A stretch of 28,123 nt of DNA from UBA830 sp036339975 (GCA_036339975.1 JAYYZV010000162.1:1-28123), one strand, 5' to 3'; counted from the stretch's first letter, positions 1-8,792 are shown. The notes: generated from the sequence alone by a model not told the origin. Translations and numbers: made by a program.

Positions 1-198
1 GTCGCACGAAGTCGTTGGAGCCGAATATAAATCGAGCTACTCAAGGCTGAAATTAAACGGTTATTGGCTGGCTTGGGCTTTGTTGGCTTTCACAAACGCC
101 TAAGAAAGGTGTTCAGGAACAGTTAGTGCCTGTGGTCGGGGTGTATGTTCTATATGCATTTCCTTTTATAAAACTGTCTGCGTAGGAGTAATGACTGA
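1..198. other. Upstream region of the first operon; no gene supported
   Basis: This AT-richer stretch precedes the first gene. A frame open from base 2 to a TAA at 101-103 could be the last 33 codons of a gene entering from the left, but its translation matches nothing I recognise. An AGGAG Shine-Dalgarno at 184-188 serves the gene at 199. A three-codon open frame (ATG at 191, TGA at 200-202) overlaps that start but sits too close to the Shine-Dalgarno to be convincing. I see no clear -35/-10 pair. Confidence 0.35.
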
Positions 199-2013
199 AT
201 GACCAAGATCAGCAAATTCGACCGCCCCGTTCCCGGCGATAACAAACAGATGGAATGGGTTAGCGACGTCTCGGCCGAGATGCTCCGCAAGCTGGGCGTC
301 AAATATGTGTCGCTGAACCCGGGAGCGAGTTATCGCGGATTCCACGATTCTCTGGTGAATTATCTGGGTAACGAAGAGCCGCAGATGCTGCTTTGTCTTC
401 ACGAGGATCACGCGGTGTCCATCGCGCATGGCTATTCGAAGGTGGCTGACGAGATGATGGGTGCGATCTTGCATTCTAACGTCGGCTTGATGCATGGACT
501 GATGGGTGTTTTTAATGCCTGGTGCGACCGTGCACCGATCCTGGTGATGGGGGCGACGGGCCCGGTGGATGCACCATTGCGCCGGCCGTGGATCGACTGG
601 ATCCATACAGCTAAGGATCAGGGCGCTTTACTGCGCAACTACGTCAAATACGATGACGAGCCTCGCTCCGCCGAGGCGATTGTCGAGACCATGCTGCGCG
701 CCAATATCATGGCGCAGCAGGCGCCCAAGGGACCGGTCTATGTCTGTTTTGATGCTGGACTGCAGGAAACGCCACTCAGGGAGGGAGAGGTTTCAATTCC
801 CGATGTGGAAAGGTTTCAGCTTGCGGACCCACCCCCTGCTTCCGACGATGCGGTTGAGGCGACGGCTGACCTGATCGTCAACTCGAAGAATGTCGTTTTC
901 ATGTTCGGGCGAATGTCGGCGACTATGGAAGACTGGCAGCAGCGGATTGATCTTGCGGAATTGTCCGGTGCCGGTGTTATTACGGATCTCAAGAACCGTG
1001 CCACGTTTCCAACCGGTCATGGTTTGCATGTCGGCGCACCATCTAACTGGGTCAGTCCTTTGGGGCAAGAGGAACTGATGCAGGCTGACGCGGTTATCGT
1101 ATTTGACTGGATAGACCTCGCCGGTTCGCTGAAACCGCTTGCTCCGCGGGGTGGCATTCCGGGTAAGATCGTAAACTGCTCAGTGGATTCATACGTGCAT
1201 AACGGGTGGAGTGCCGATCACTTTGGGCTGGCACCGGCCGATATTCCTGTGTTGGCCGATCCGGATATATTTGCCGGGCAACTCCTTGGGGCCTTGAAGG
1301 AAAAATTCAGTGGCAAATCCCGCTGGGACGGAACGGCTAAGGAAAAGGCTGTGCCACCGGTACAAGAGGACAAAACGGAAGAAGCGGCTATCGCACCGCG
1401 TGATATCGCCTACGCCCTGAAGGAGGCGCGCGGTGATCACGAAATTACGCTGACCAGAGTGCCGCTGGGATGGGCGGCAGATTCATGGGAAGTCGGCCAT
1501 CCGCTTGACTATCTCGGGAATGATGGTGGCGGCGGATTAGGAAACGGTGCAGGCAGCGCCATCGGCGTTGGCCTCGCACTGATGGACAGTGACCGTATTC
1601 CGGTCGCCATCCTTGGTGATGGAGATTTCATGCAGGGCGGCTCTGCTTTGTGGACGGCCGCACATTATCAGATCCCCGTTTTGATCATCATTTCGAACAA
1701 CCGATCGAACTTTAACGACGAGGTGCATCAGGAAGCGATGGCTACGCAGCGTAACCGGCCGGTGGAGAACCGCTGGATCGGGCAGCGGATCGATGATCCG
1801 GCGCTGGATCTGGCGGGTTATGCTCGATCGCAGGGTGTAAAAGCTGACGGGCCAATCCAGAAGGTCGGGGATATGGTTGAGGCTTTCGAGAAGGGGCTTG
1901 CGGCTGTTGAGGCGGGCGAGCCGTACTTTATCGATGTCCGGGTGCAGCCTGGTTACTCATCTCCAATGGTGACCCGTGCCAGCGGCGAGGCATCGACCGG
2001 CAAGGCAAGCTAG
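199..2013 (+). CDS. Thiamine diphosphate-dependent enzyme (acetolactate synthase/decarboxylase superfamily)
   Basis: This is a 604-residue cytoplasmic enzyme of the ThDP family, which includes acetolactate synthase, benzoylformate decarboxylase and sulfopyruvate decarboxylase. The N-terminal pyrimidine-binding domain carries the cofactor-activating glutamate E69 in CLHEDHAVSIAHGYSK. A central Rossmann-like domain follows. The C-terminal pyrophosphate-binding domain carries GDG at 473-475 and NN at 500-501, the Mg-ThDP motif. It is slightly longer than the usual 550-570 residues. The start at ATG 199 has AGGAG ten bases upstream. It heads the operon, and the ABC ATPase gene begins 13 bases after its stop, so it probably acts on the imported compound or a keto-acid derived from it. 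The substrate cannot be read from sequence, since carboligation and decarboxylation are both possible. The family call is firm and the reaction is open. Confidence 0.9.
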   Translation: MTKISKFDRPVPGDNKQMEWVSDVSAEMLRKLGVKYVSLNPGASYRGFHDSLVNYLGNEEPQMLLCLHEDHAVSIAHGYSKVADEMMGAILHSNVGLMHGLMGVFNAWCDRAPILVMGATGPVDAPLRRPWIDWIHTAKDQGALLRNYVKYDDEPRSAEAIVETMLRANIMAQQAPKGPVYVCFDAGLQETPLREGEVSIPDVERFQLADPPPASDDAVEATADLIVNSKNVVFMFGRMSATMEDWQQRIDLAELSGAGVITDLKNRATFPTGHGLHVGAPSNWVSPLGQEELMQADAVIVFDWIDLAGSLKPLAPRGGIPGKIVNCSVDSYVHNGWSADHFGLAPADIPVLADPDIFAGQLLGALKEKFSGKSRWDGTAKEKAVPPVQEDKTEEAAIAPRDIAYALKEARGDHEITLTRVPLGWAADSWEVGHPLDYLGNDGGGGLGNGAGSAIGVGLALMDSDRIPVAILGDGDFMQGGSALWTAAHYQIPVLIIISNNRSNFNDEVHQEAMATQRNRPVENRWIGQRIDDPALDLAGYARSQGVKADGPIQKVGDMVEAFEKGLAAVEAGEPYFIDVRVQPGYSSPMVTRASGEASTGKAS

Positions 2014-2026
2014 GGGGAGGAGTGCA

Positions 2027-2833
2027 GTGGCCGATATTCTCGAAATCAAGAACGTCTCCAAAACATACAACGCTGATAGCGATAACCCTGTTGTTGCACT
2101 GAATGGCGTCGATCTGAATGTATCGGAAGGTGAGTTCGTCTCGATCATTGGCCCGTCGGGCTGCGGGAAATCGACACTATTCAACGTTATCGGTGGTCTA
2201 ATTGACGACCACGATGGCCAAGTCTTGATCGAAGGCCGCCCCGTAGATGGTGCACACAAGGACGTCGGCGTGGTGTTTCAGGAAGAGTCTACGTTTCCCT
2301 GGCGAACAACCCTAGACAACGTGGCCTTCCCTCTTGAGATCGAAGGAGTCGAAAAAAATGACCGCCAAGAATTGGCTCGAAAATTCATAAAGCTTGTCGG
2401 GTTGGACGGTTTCGAGAACCATTTTCCGGCTCAATTGTCGGGGGGTATGAAACAGCGCACAGCCGTCGCGCGAACACTGGCTTACGAACCGCGCATTATG
2501 CTGCTGGATGAACCATTTGGTGCGCTGGACGAACAGACCCGCATGCTGCTAGGGGACAAGATGCTGGAGATCTGGGCCGCACTGAACCAGACTATGTTGC
2601 TGATCACGCATAATATTACTGAGGCGGTACAACTTTCGGATCGCGTTGTGGTGATGTCGTATCGGCCGGGAACGATAAAGGAAATCATCGAGGTCGACCT
2701 GCCGCGGCCGCGGTCGTCAGAGGTAATCTCGACGCCGGAATTCGGCACCTATGTTGGTAGACTGTGGACCCTGCTTAGGGAGGAGGCATCACGCGGAATG
2801 GTTGATGAGGAAGCCGCAATTGCGGCAACATAG
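2027..2833 (+). CDS. ABC transporter ATP-binding protein (nitrate/sulfonate/taurine type)
   Basis: This is the cytoplasmic ATPase subunit of a small-molecule importer, 268 residues from the chosen start. Walker A GPSGCGKST lies at about 42-50, the Q-loop at Q85, the signature LSGGMKQR at 137-144, Walker B with MLLDEP at 158-163, and the switch histidine H195 in LLITHN. The order and wording match the SsuB/TauB/NrtD group. I chose GTG 2027 because GGGGGAGGAG sits immediately upstream. A longer in-frame reading from 1976 would run back into the previous gene. It lies between the ThDP enzyme and the binding protein and is followed by two permeases, giving a complete importer. The subfamily is clear, but the ligand cannot be deduced from the ATPase. 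Confidence 0.95.
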   Translation: MADILEIKNVSKTYNADSDNPVVALNGVDLNVSEGEFVSIIGPSGCGKSTLFNVIGGLIDDHDGQVLIEGRPVDGAHKDVGVVFQEESTFPWRTTLDNVAFPLEIEGVEKNDRQELARKFIKLVGLDGFENHFPAQLSGGMKQRTAVARTLAYEPRIMLLDEPFGALDEQTRMLLGDKMLEIWAALNQTMLLITHNITEAVQLSDRVVVMSYRPGTIKEIIEVDLPRPRSSEVISTPEFGTYVGRLWTLLREEASRGMVDEEAAIAAT

Positions 2834-2896
2834 GGGTCCTTCGTTTGATAATTGAACTAAATTTCACCTAAGGGGCACACAAACCAGGAGGAAAAA

Positions 2897-3862
2897 ATGT
2901 CCAATATATTGAAATCAGTAGTAATTGCGGCGGCGAGTACAGCGGTGTTGGCAGCGCCAGCACTAGCTGCCGATAAGGTGCGTGTTATTAACAGTACAAA
3001 AGTTGTTTTCGAAATGGAGCATCCGTATTCAGCGGCTGAAAACGGAATTTTTAAAAAATACGGGATAAAAGCGTCCGTAATTCATGGTTCCGGCGGCGCT
3101 GCTTCGCTACAGACCATATTGACCGGTAGTCAGGACGTTGCGTGGGGCAACGGTGTTCTTGGGGTTGTTTCGGCTTATGCGAAGGGCGCACCCATTCGTG
3201 TGTTGGGCAGCAACATTCGTGGCGTGCCGGATTTGTACTGGTATGTGAAAAACGATAGCCCCATTAAGAGCTTCAAGGACTTAACCGCTAAGCACGAATT
3301 GGTTTATTCGCGCCCCGGTTCTACGACAAATCTTGCCGCCATCTATATTAAAAACGCGCTTGGTCTCAAGTCAAAGCTAGTTTCGGTTGGTGGTCCGTCG
3401 GGATCGCGGACCCAGGCGATGTCGGGACAGGTCGCGACCGGTTGGTCGGTGTTTCCGCTTAACAAAGGCCTCATCCGTAGCAAAAAGATTCGTGTTATCG
3501 GCACGGGTAAGCAAGCTGCAGGTCTAGTTGGCGTAACTATTCGCGTGATCGTCGCCAATTCTAACTGGCTGGATAAAAATCGGGATGTAGCGAAGAGATT
3601 TATGCTCGCGATGATGGAAGGCCGTGCACACACCTATAATAGTGTTGAGCAGATGAAGACTTACGCTGCTCGTTGGAAGTTGAACTTCGATGACGTCAAA
3701 GACGCGGGAAATGATACGCCAGCCGAAGTGACTACGATTCTGCCGGTCGCCGGTCTCGACGTAATTAACAAAATTGCTCTGGAAAACAAAAAGATCAAAA
3801 AACTACTTACCAAAGAACAACTTCATGAGCTTGTCCACCCGATGGGCTACAAGCCAATCTGA
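2897..3862 (+). CDS. ABC transporter substrate-binding protein (NMT1/SsuA-like), secreted
   Basis: This is the periplasmic binding protein of the importer, 321 residues. The N-terminus is a classic Sec signal peptide: MSNILK, a hydrophobic alanine/valine core, and an ALA-A cleavage site near residue 24. The mature protein begins around ADKVRVIN. The segment with ENGIFKKYGIK and QTILTGSQDVAWG is typical of the NMT1/SsuA/TauA family, in which the first lobe recognises a small organic ligand. AGGAGG at 2886-2891 fixes the start at ATG 2897. No lipobox cysteine is seen, so it should be soluble in the periplasm. Homologues bind sulfonates, nitrate, pyrimidine precursors or aromatic acids, and the sequence does not choose between them. 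Confidence 0.92.
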   Translation: MSNILKSVVIAAASTAVLAAPALAADKVRVINSTKVVFEMEHPYSAAENGIFKKYGIKASVIHGSGGAASLQTILTGSQDVAWGNGVLGVVSAYAKGAPIRVLGSNIRGVPDLYWYVKNDSPIKSFKDLTAKHELVYSRPGSTTNLAAIYIKNALGLKSKLVSVGGPSGSRTQAMSGQVATGWSVFPLNKGLIRSKKIRVIGTGKQAAGLVGVTIRVIVANSNWLDKNRDVAKRFMLAMMEGRAHTYNSVEQMKTYAARWKLNFDDVKDAGNDTPAEVTTILPVAGLDVINKIALENKKIKKLLTKEQLHELVHPMGYKPI

Positions 3863-3889
3863 TCGCGAAACAACCGGTAGCCGGGGATC

Positions 3890-4642
3890 ATGGCCAAATT
3901 GCATAAAATGCCCATCGTCGTCGGGTTATTCGGGCTCATCGCAGCTGCGATGCTGCTTGAATTTTCCGTCGATGCGGGCTGGGTGATGCAACTGGTCGTT
4001 CCCCGGCCTTCGGATACTATTCTTGCTTTCCCGGACGTTCAGGCGGATATGGACCTGTTCGGGAATTTTTTCGTAACGCTGGGAATGACGGCGGGGGCCA
4101 CGCTACTGGCCCTGATGATCGGCGTACCCTTTGGATATTTTCTCTGGCGCAACACTAAATATGGTGTCGCCTACGAAGGATGGCTTGCAGCCGCTTTCGC
4201 CGCGCCGACGGTTCTGTTGTATCCTCTGTTCCTTGTGATTTTCGGACGCAGCCATGCAACCCTGATCGCCATGGGTTTCATTCCGGGGGCTATTCCAATA
4301 ATTATTCAGACGCGACAAGGGCTGCTTGGCGTTTCGCGAACACTGTTGAACGTTGGTCGTAGTTTCAACGTGACGGACCGGGATCTATTTTGGAAGATTC
4401 AGCTTCCGAGCGCGGTGCCCACCATATTTACCGGTATCCGCATCGGCGTGATGTATACGCTGGTGAACATCGTAGCGATTGAATACCTAATCGATTTCGG
4501 CGGATTAGGACGAATCGTGTCGGAAATGTATTTCCGGTTTGATACTCCCGGCACTTATGCCAGCATTATCGCAGTGGTCCTTGTAAGCGTTTTCTTTTAC
4601 TGGGGTTTCGGAAGGATTGAGAAATGGCTCAGACCGGTGTGA
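3890..4642 (+). CDS. ABC transporter permease, first of two (SsuC/TauC-like)
   Basis: This is an inner-membrane permease of 250 residues with about six hydrophobic segments. The cytoplasmic coupling loop resembles the EAA motif (GRSFNVTDRDLFWKIQLPSA, near residues 157-176), the site that docks on the ATPase. Its 3' end overlaps the next permease by 19 bases, with the second start inside the last codons, which indicates translational coupling. The two permeases probably form a heterodimer, whereas many SsuC/TauC systems use a single permease gene. GGGGA lies just before ATG 3890. Confidence 0.93.
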   Translation: MAKLHKMPIVVGLFGLIAAAMLLEFSVDAGWVMQLVVPRPSDTILAFPDVQADMDLFGNFFVTLGMTAGATLLALMIGVPFGYFLWRNTKYGVAYEGWLAAAFAAPTVLLYPLFLVIFGRSHATLIAMGFIPGAIPIIIQTRQGLLGVSRTLLNVGRSFNVTDRDLFWKIQLPSAVPTIFTGIRIGVMYTLVNIVAIEYLIDFGGLGRIVSEMYFRFDTPGTYASIIAVVLVSVFFYWGFGRIEKWLRPV

Positions 4643-5502
4643 TCGAGAGTAAGTCAAACGGCAGCACTTTATCGTTTGGCGGGTCGGTCAGGCGAATTCG
4701 TTTAGTTACGGCAATCGGACTTGTGCTGGCTTGGGAAATCATCGCGACGCTTGGAACTGTTGGTATCCTCTATAATGATGTGGTTCCCCATATATGGGGA
4801 ATTGTCTACGCAATTTATGAAGAGCTGATTTCCGCCGGTTTCTACTACGATCTCGGCATCACCTTCGCGGAGCACATCGTGGGCTTTGTCGTGGGTTCCA
4901 TTATCGCTATTTTTGTCGGTATCTGGATGGGGTCTAGCCCGCTGGTGCGTGGTGCGTTGGAACCATATCTGAATGCCATCGGGTCGACGCCTAAAATTAT
5001 ATTTCTGCCAATTTTGTTTCTGATGTTTGGCACTGGTATAGAGTCGAAAATGGCTAAGGGCTCCATGTCGGCTTTTTTCCCAGTTGTTTTCACGACTGCA
5101 CTCGGGATGGTCTTGATCAATCCCGTACTTATTCGGGTCGGCAAAAGCTTTAATCTGAGCAAATGGCAGATGATTTCGAAAATATATATGCCGGCGATGG
5201 TCAATCCGGTCATAACCGGACTGCGCCTTGGTATGGCTATTACAGTGATCGGTGTGCTGGTCGCGGAGCTCAAATTCGCCGATGGCGGGCTTGGTTACAG
5301 GCTTGGCATCTACTACGAACAGTTTCGCATCGCGCCCATGTACGCGATCATTCTGATTATCTTTGCACTGGCTGCTGCAGCCAATGTTGGGATGACGCGT
5401 TTGCAGGACCGGGTAAATCGCCACATGGCGCCGACCTCGACCAAGGGCAAGAAAGCAGGCGGAGTAGCATCCGGCGGACTCGGCGTCGTCGCGACAAATT
5501 AA
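4624..5502 (+). CDS. ABC transporter permease, second of two (SsuC/TauC-like)
   Basis: This 292-residue inner-membrane permease pairs with the preceding gene. About six transmembrane segments are visible. The EAA-like loop around residues 160-185 contains VGKSFNLSKWQMISKIYMP. The glycine/lysine/threonine-rich C-terminal tail (roughly the last 25 residues) looks disordered and cytoplasmic. GGAAGG eight bases before ATG 4624, inside the previous gene, supports coupled translation. The next gene (Rieske) begins 27 bases after its stop, so import and metabolism genes appear co-transcribed. Confidence 0.93.
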   Translation: MAQTGVIESKSNGSTLSFGGSVRRIRLVTAIGLVLAWEIIATLGTVGILYNDVVPHIWGIVYAIYEELISAGFYYDLGITFAEHIVGFVVGSIIAIFVGIWMGSSPLVRGALEPYLNAIGSTPKIIFLPILFLMFGTGIESKMAKGSMSAFFPVVFTTALGMVLINPVLIRVGKSFNLSKWQMISKIYMPAMVNPVITGLRLGMAITVIGVLVAELKFADGGLGYRLGIYYEQFRIAPMYAIILIIFALAAAANVGMTRLQDRVNRHMAPTSTKGKKAGGVASGGLGVVATN

Positions 5503-5529
5503 TTACGTTCAAAAGGGAAACGGAAGATA

Positions 5530-5898
5530 ATGGCCAAGGAATTGTTTGTCTCGCAAGCGGATGAGCTTGCCGACGGGGATCGAAAAATCGTGCCCAACGG
5601 CAATTACGAAATCGGTGTATATCGTGTGAATGGCGAACTCTTTGCCTATCAGAATGTGTGTCCGCACCAAGGTGGTCCCGCCTGCGAGGGACTGCTGATG
5701 GCTAAGGTTGAGGAGGTCATTGCCGAGGACAAAACCTATCAGGGAATGACTTTCAACCACGATGAAATGCACATCGTTTGCCCGTGGCACGGCTGGGAAT
5801 TCGACCTCGCTACGGGTGACATGGTAGCGGATCGAAAATTTCGGCTGAAAAAGTATGATGTAGTCGAGAAGGATAATGGCATTTATGTCACCCTCTGA
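5530..5898 (+). CDS. Small Rieske [2Fe-2S] protein
   Basis: This 122-residue single-domain Rieske protein is a cytoplasmic one-electron carrier. The two ligand motifs are C44-P-H46 and C84-P-W-H87-G. They are separated by 37 residues, against about 15-20 in the simplest Rieske ferredoxins, so a loop insertion spans residues 53-80. It has no signal peptide and no oxygenase catalytic domain, so it resembles the ferredoxin component of ring-hydroxylating systems or the NirD type. No flavin reductase or oxygenase alpha subunit lies nearby. The next reading frame starts within its last codons. Plausible partners are the overlapping 129-residue protein or the diiron protein at 8793, but this is inference. 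Confidence 0.9.
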   Translation: MAKELFVSQADELADGDRKIVPNGNYEIGVYRVNGELFAYQNVCPHQGGPACEGLLMAKVEEVIAEDKTYQGMTFNHDEMHIVCPWHGWEFDLATGDMVADRKFRLKKYDVVEKDNGIYVTL

Positions 5899-6265
5899 CG
5901 AGATCAGCGACGAGGAATTGGCCAAATCCCCGTTCCACGGCAAGGCGACTGCAAGGATTGCGCAAGAGACCGGCGATCCGCTGGCAAATGTTAGTCAGGA
6001 GACAGAGGCGCTTAAAACATTGGCGCGAAAATTGATTGATTTACCGGATGGCGAGCCCCCATCGCAAGAAATGATCCAGGAAGGTCTGGATGCGCTTACC
6101 AAACTCTATACCGTTCGGTTTCAGGAAGGCGAACGGTGGGATCCATTCCCCAACGGACGTGCGATGCCGGTGACGTCGGTGATGATAATGAGCACCGCCA
6201 TGCTTCAGGCGGTAAATATCGAGTTGTTTGAATTGGGCATGTGGCAGGCCTGGTCGAGTGGCTAG
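5876..6265 (+). CDS. Unrecognised 129-residue protein coupled to the Rieske gene
   Basis: I do not recognise this family. The product is small, acidic and probably largely helical. It has no signal peptide or transmembrane segment and no cysteine, so it cannot be a metalloprotein of the usual cysteine-ligated type. The second half (RFQEGERWDPFPNGRAMP, then a hydrophobic helix and LGMWQAW) looks like the conserved part. Two in-frame ATGs (5876 and 5885) lie inside the last codons of the Rieske gene, giving a 14-23 base overlap and strong evidence for translation. It sits between the Rieske gene and the first amidohydrolase, so it is a candidate accessory subunit. Function is unknown. Confidence 0.75.
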   Translation: MAFMSPSDEISDEELAKSPFHGKATARIAQETGDPLANVSQETEALKTLARKLIDLPDGEPPSQEMIQEGLDALTKLYTVRFQEGERWDPFPNGRAMPVTSVMIMSTAMLQAVNIELFELGMWQAWSSG

Positions 6266-6290
6266 GACTACTTAAGGAAGGAGGGACGAC

Positions 6291-7520
6291 ATGGAAATTC
6301 CCACAGATCACCTTAACAAAATGTCCGTTGAGGAGTTCGACACTTCGAAACTGCTGATCAACGCGGCACGTCAGCGAGATCAGCGCGGACTGGAAGATGT
6401 GCTGATCGTCGATGTTGATTGTCATCATTACGAAAACGAATCCATGAAGGATATTGTCGAATTTATCGACGATCCGGTCCTTCGCAGAACCGCTCAGGTA
6501 TATTCCGGCGCCGGTACTGGCGCTAATAACCCGTTCATGATGGGTAGCCCTGGCTCGCAGGATGTTGCTGGCCGTGTGACACGCTATCCGCTGCGCAAGA
6601 TGGAAGAAACGCCGGAAGACGGCACGCACCGCGATATCCACCTGTCGCTGAAATGGATGGATGCGATGGGTGTTGACTACGTGATGATGTTCCCGACGCC
6701 AATGCTGCTACTGGGTTTGCATCCTGTTCCGGAATACGAAGTCGCGATGTCGCGAGCTTATAATCGTTGGCTAACGGAAAAGATTTTGTCGGAGGAGACG
6801 CGCCTAAAGACGATGCTCTATCTGCCGTTCAACGATCCGGATGCAACCTACAAGATGGTCCAAGATTTCGGCGACCGCGACGGCGTCTGCGGGTTCATGG
6901 TGGTCTCGACGCGTTATAAGCCGGTTTACGATAACGCTTATATGAAAACCTATTCGTTGATTGAGGAAATGGGTAAGCCGCTGGCGTTCCACGGCTCCTA
7001 CAGTTGGAACGACCAACTTCTCGGCAACACCAACCGTTTCTTAGTCACTCACGCGCTGGGCTTCACGATCTTCAATGCAGTCCATATGTGTAACTGGATT
7101 GTCAACGGGCTGCCGGAACGGTTCCCTAATCTTGATGTCATGTGGATTGAATCTGGGCTTGCTTGGGTGCCATGGCTGATGCAGCGTCTGGACAATGACT
7201 ACCGAATGCGGTCCTCCGAAGCGCCATTATTGAAACGTCTACCCAGCGAATATATGGGCGAAATGTTCTATTCGTCGCAACCGATGGAGATGCCTCATAA
7301 CCCTGACATTCTTGAGATGACGTTCAAGATGATCAATGCTGAAACACAACTGTGCTGGTGTTCCGACTATCCGCACTGGGATATGGACGTGCCGAGTGTG
7401 ATTTGGGATTTGCCGTTTCTCGATGACAAGCAGAAAAAGAATATCCTCGGCGAAAACGCACGAAAGCTTTACAATCTGGACGTCTCTGACAGGTTCCCAG
7501 ACTACCAGCTGCCATCATAG
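6291..7520 (+). CDS. Amidohydrolase-family metal-dependent enzyme, copy 1
   Basis: This 409-residue protein belongs to the amidohydrolase-2 superfamily (TIM-barrel hydrolases and decarboxylases related to ACMSD and gamma-resorcylate decarboxylase). Candidate metal ligands and catalytic residues are DVDCHHY at about 41-47, H234 in LAFHGSY, H254 and H265, and D359 in CWCSDYPHWD. The N-terminal motif is DCHH, not the canonical HxH of hydrolases, so the metal site may differ from the textbook one. GGAGG precedes ATG 6291. A closely related copy follows 28 bases after the stop. Members hydrolyse amides or lactones or decarboxylate aromatic acids. The position downstream of an importer and Rieske protein suggests degradation of the imported compound. 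Confidence 0.92.
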   Translation: MEIPTDHLNKMSVEEFDTSKLLINAARQRDQRGLEDVLIVDVDCHHYENESMKDIVEFIDDPVLRRTAQVYSGAGTGANNPFMMGSPGSQDVAGRVTRYPLRKMEETPEDGTHRDIHLSLKWMDAMGVDYVMMFPTPMLLLGLHPVPEYEVAMSRAYNRWLTEKILSEETRLKTMLYLPFNDPDATYKMVQDFGDRDGVCGFMVVSTRYKPVYDNAYMKTYSLIEEMGKPLAFHGSYSWNDQLLGNTNRFLVTHALGFTIFNAVHMCNWIVNGLPERFPNLDVMWIESGLAWVPWLMQRLDNDYRMRSSEAPLLKRLPSEYMGEMFYSSQPMEMPHNPDILEMTFKMINAETQLCWCSDYPHWDMDVPSVIWDLPFLDDKQKKNILGENARKLYNLDVSDRFPDYQLPS

Positions 7521-7548
7521 AAACGTGGTGACAGGAGCGGTGTAGCGG

Positions 7549-8775
7549 ATGGAAATCCCCACAGATCATCTGCACAAGATGACCATCGAGGAATTCGATA
7601 CCTCGAAACTCTTGATCAACGCTACTCGACAGCGAGATCTGCGGAACCTGCAGGATACACTGATCGTCGATGTCGACTGTCATCACTACGAGAACGAGTC
7701 TATGGCGGAGATCATCGAGTTCATCGAGGATCCCGTTCTAAGGCGGACCGGTCAGGTTTATGCCGCCGGTGGGGTTGGCGTGAGCCCCTTCACGATCGGT
7801 AGTCCGGGCGCACAGGATGTAGCCGGTCGGATTACGCGCTATCCTCTTCGGAAGATGGACCGGACCCCTGAGGACGGCACCCATCGGGATATTCACCTGT
7901 CGCTGAAATGGATGGATGCTTTGGGTGTCGATTACGCAATGTTGTTCCCCGGTCCAATGTTGCTGCTAGGGCTTCACCCAGTGCCAGAATACGAAGTGGT
8001 GATGTCCCGAGCCTACAACCGGTGGCTTACTGAGCGTATCCTGGCCGAGGAACCACGCCTCAAGACCATGTTGTATCTGCCTTTCAACGACCCAGAGGCA
8101 GCGTATCAAACAGTTCGGGATTTTGGAGACGCGCCTGGTGTAGCAGGCTTTATGGTGGTCTCCACCCGATACAAGCCGGTCTATGACAATGCATATATGA
8201 AGACCTACGCACTGATTGAGGAAATGGGTAAGCCGCTGTCTTTCCATGCTTCCTATAGTTGGAACGACAAACTTCTTGGCAATACCAACCGATTTCTCGT
8301 AACCCACGCGCTTGGTTTCACGGTCTACAATGCTGTGCATCTCTGTAACTGGATTATAAACGGTTTACCGGAACGCTTTCCGAAGCTGAACGTCATGTGG
8401 ATCGAAAGCGGCCTTGCCTGGATACCCTGGCTGATGCAGCGCCTCGATAACGATTACCGCATGCGGTCATCCGAGGCGCCGTTGCTGAAGAAACTGCCTA
8501 GTGAATATATGGCGGATATGTATTACTCGTCCCAACCAATGGAAATGCCACACGATCTGGACATTTTGGAGATGACGTTCAAGATGATCAATGCTGAAAC
8601 GCAGCTTTGCTGGTGCTCCGACTACCCACACTGGGATATGGATCTGCCGAGCGTGATCTGGGATCTTCCGTTCCTTGATGAACGCCAGCGAAAAAACATA
8701 ATTGGCGAAAATGCGCGGCGGCTTTTCAATATAGACGTATCCGAAAGATACCCAGATTATTCCGCGGAGATATAA
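7549..8775 (+). CDS. Amidohydrolase-family metal-dependent enzyme, copy 2
   Basis: This 408-residue paralogue of the preceding gene matches it along its whole length, with roughly four in five residues identical by eye and one residue lost near position 75. All candidate active-site residues (DVDCHHY, the FH of SFHASY, the HALGF and AVH histidines, SDYPHWD) are retained, so both copies should be active. Differences cluster around residues 70-85 (SGAGTGANN in copy 1, AAGGVGVS here) and at the C-terminus. AGGAG lies upstream of ATG 7549. The tandem arrangement indicates local duplication, followed by divergence in substrate range or by pairing as two subunits. Confidence 0.92.
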   Translation: MEIPTDHLHKMTIEEFDTSKLLINATRQRDLRNLQDTLIVDVDCHHYENESMAEIIEFIEDPVLRRTGQVYAAGGVGVSPFTIGSPGAQDVAGRITRYPLRKMDRTPEDGTHRDIHLSLKWMDALGVDYAMLFPGPMLLLGLHPVPEYEVVMSRAYNRWLTERILAEEPRLKTMLYLPFNDPEAAYQTVRDFGDAPGVAGFMVVSTRYKPVYDNAYMKTYALIEEMGKPLSFHASYSWNDKLLGNTNRFLVTHALGFTVYNAVHLCNWIINGLPERFPKLNVMWIESGLAWIPWLMQRLDNDYRMRSSEAPLLKKLPSEYMADMYYSSQPMEMPHDLDILEMTFKMINAETQLCWCSDYPHWDMDLPSVIWDLPFLDERQRKNIIGENARRLFNIDVSERYPDYSAEI

Positions 8776-8792
8776 GAAAAGGAGGGGTTCAA

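Noticed and set aside
191..202. Three-codon leader frame overlapping the first gene's start
   Set aside because: The Shine-Dalgarno is only two bases before this ATG but well placed for ATG 199, so the short frame is probably chance.
4702..5424. Antisense open frame of 240 codons opposite the second permease
   Set aside because: It lies fully within a well-supported permease gene, its translation is rich in His, Arg and Asn with no family resemblance, and it has no ribosome-binding site.
6096..6641. Antisense open frame of 181 codons across the 129-residue gene and the first amidohydrolase
   Set aside because: It spans two supported genes on the other strand, and a similar antisense frame recurs opposite copy 2 only because the paralogues share sequence.
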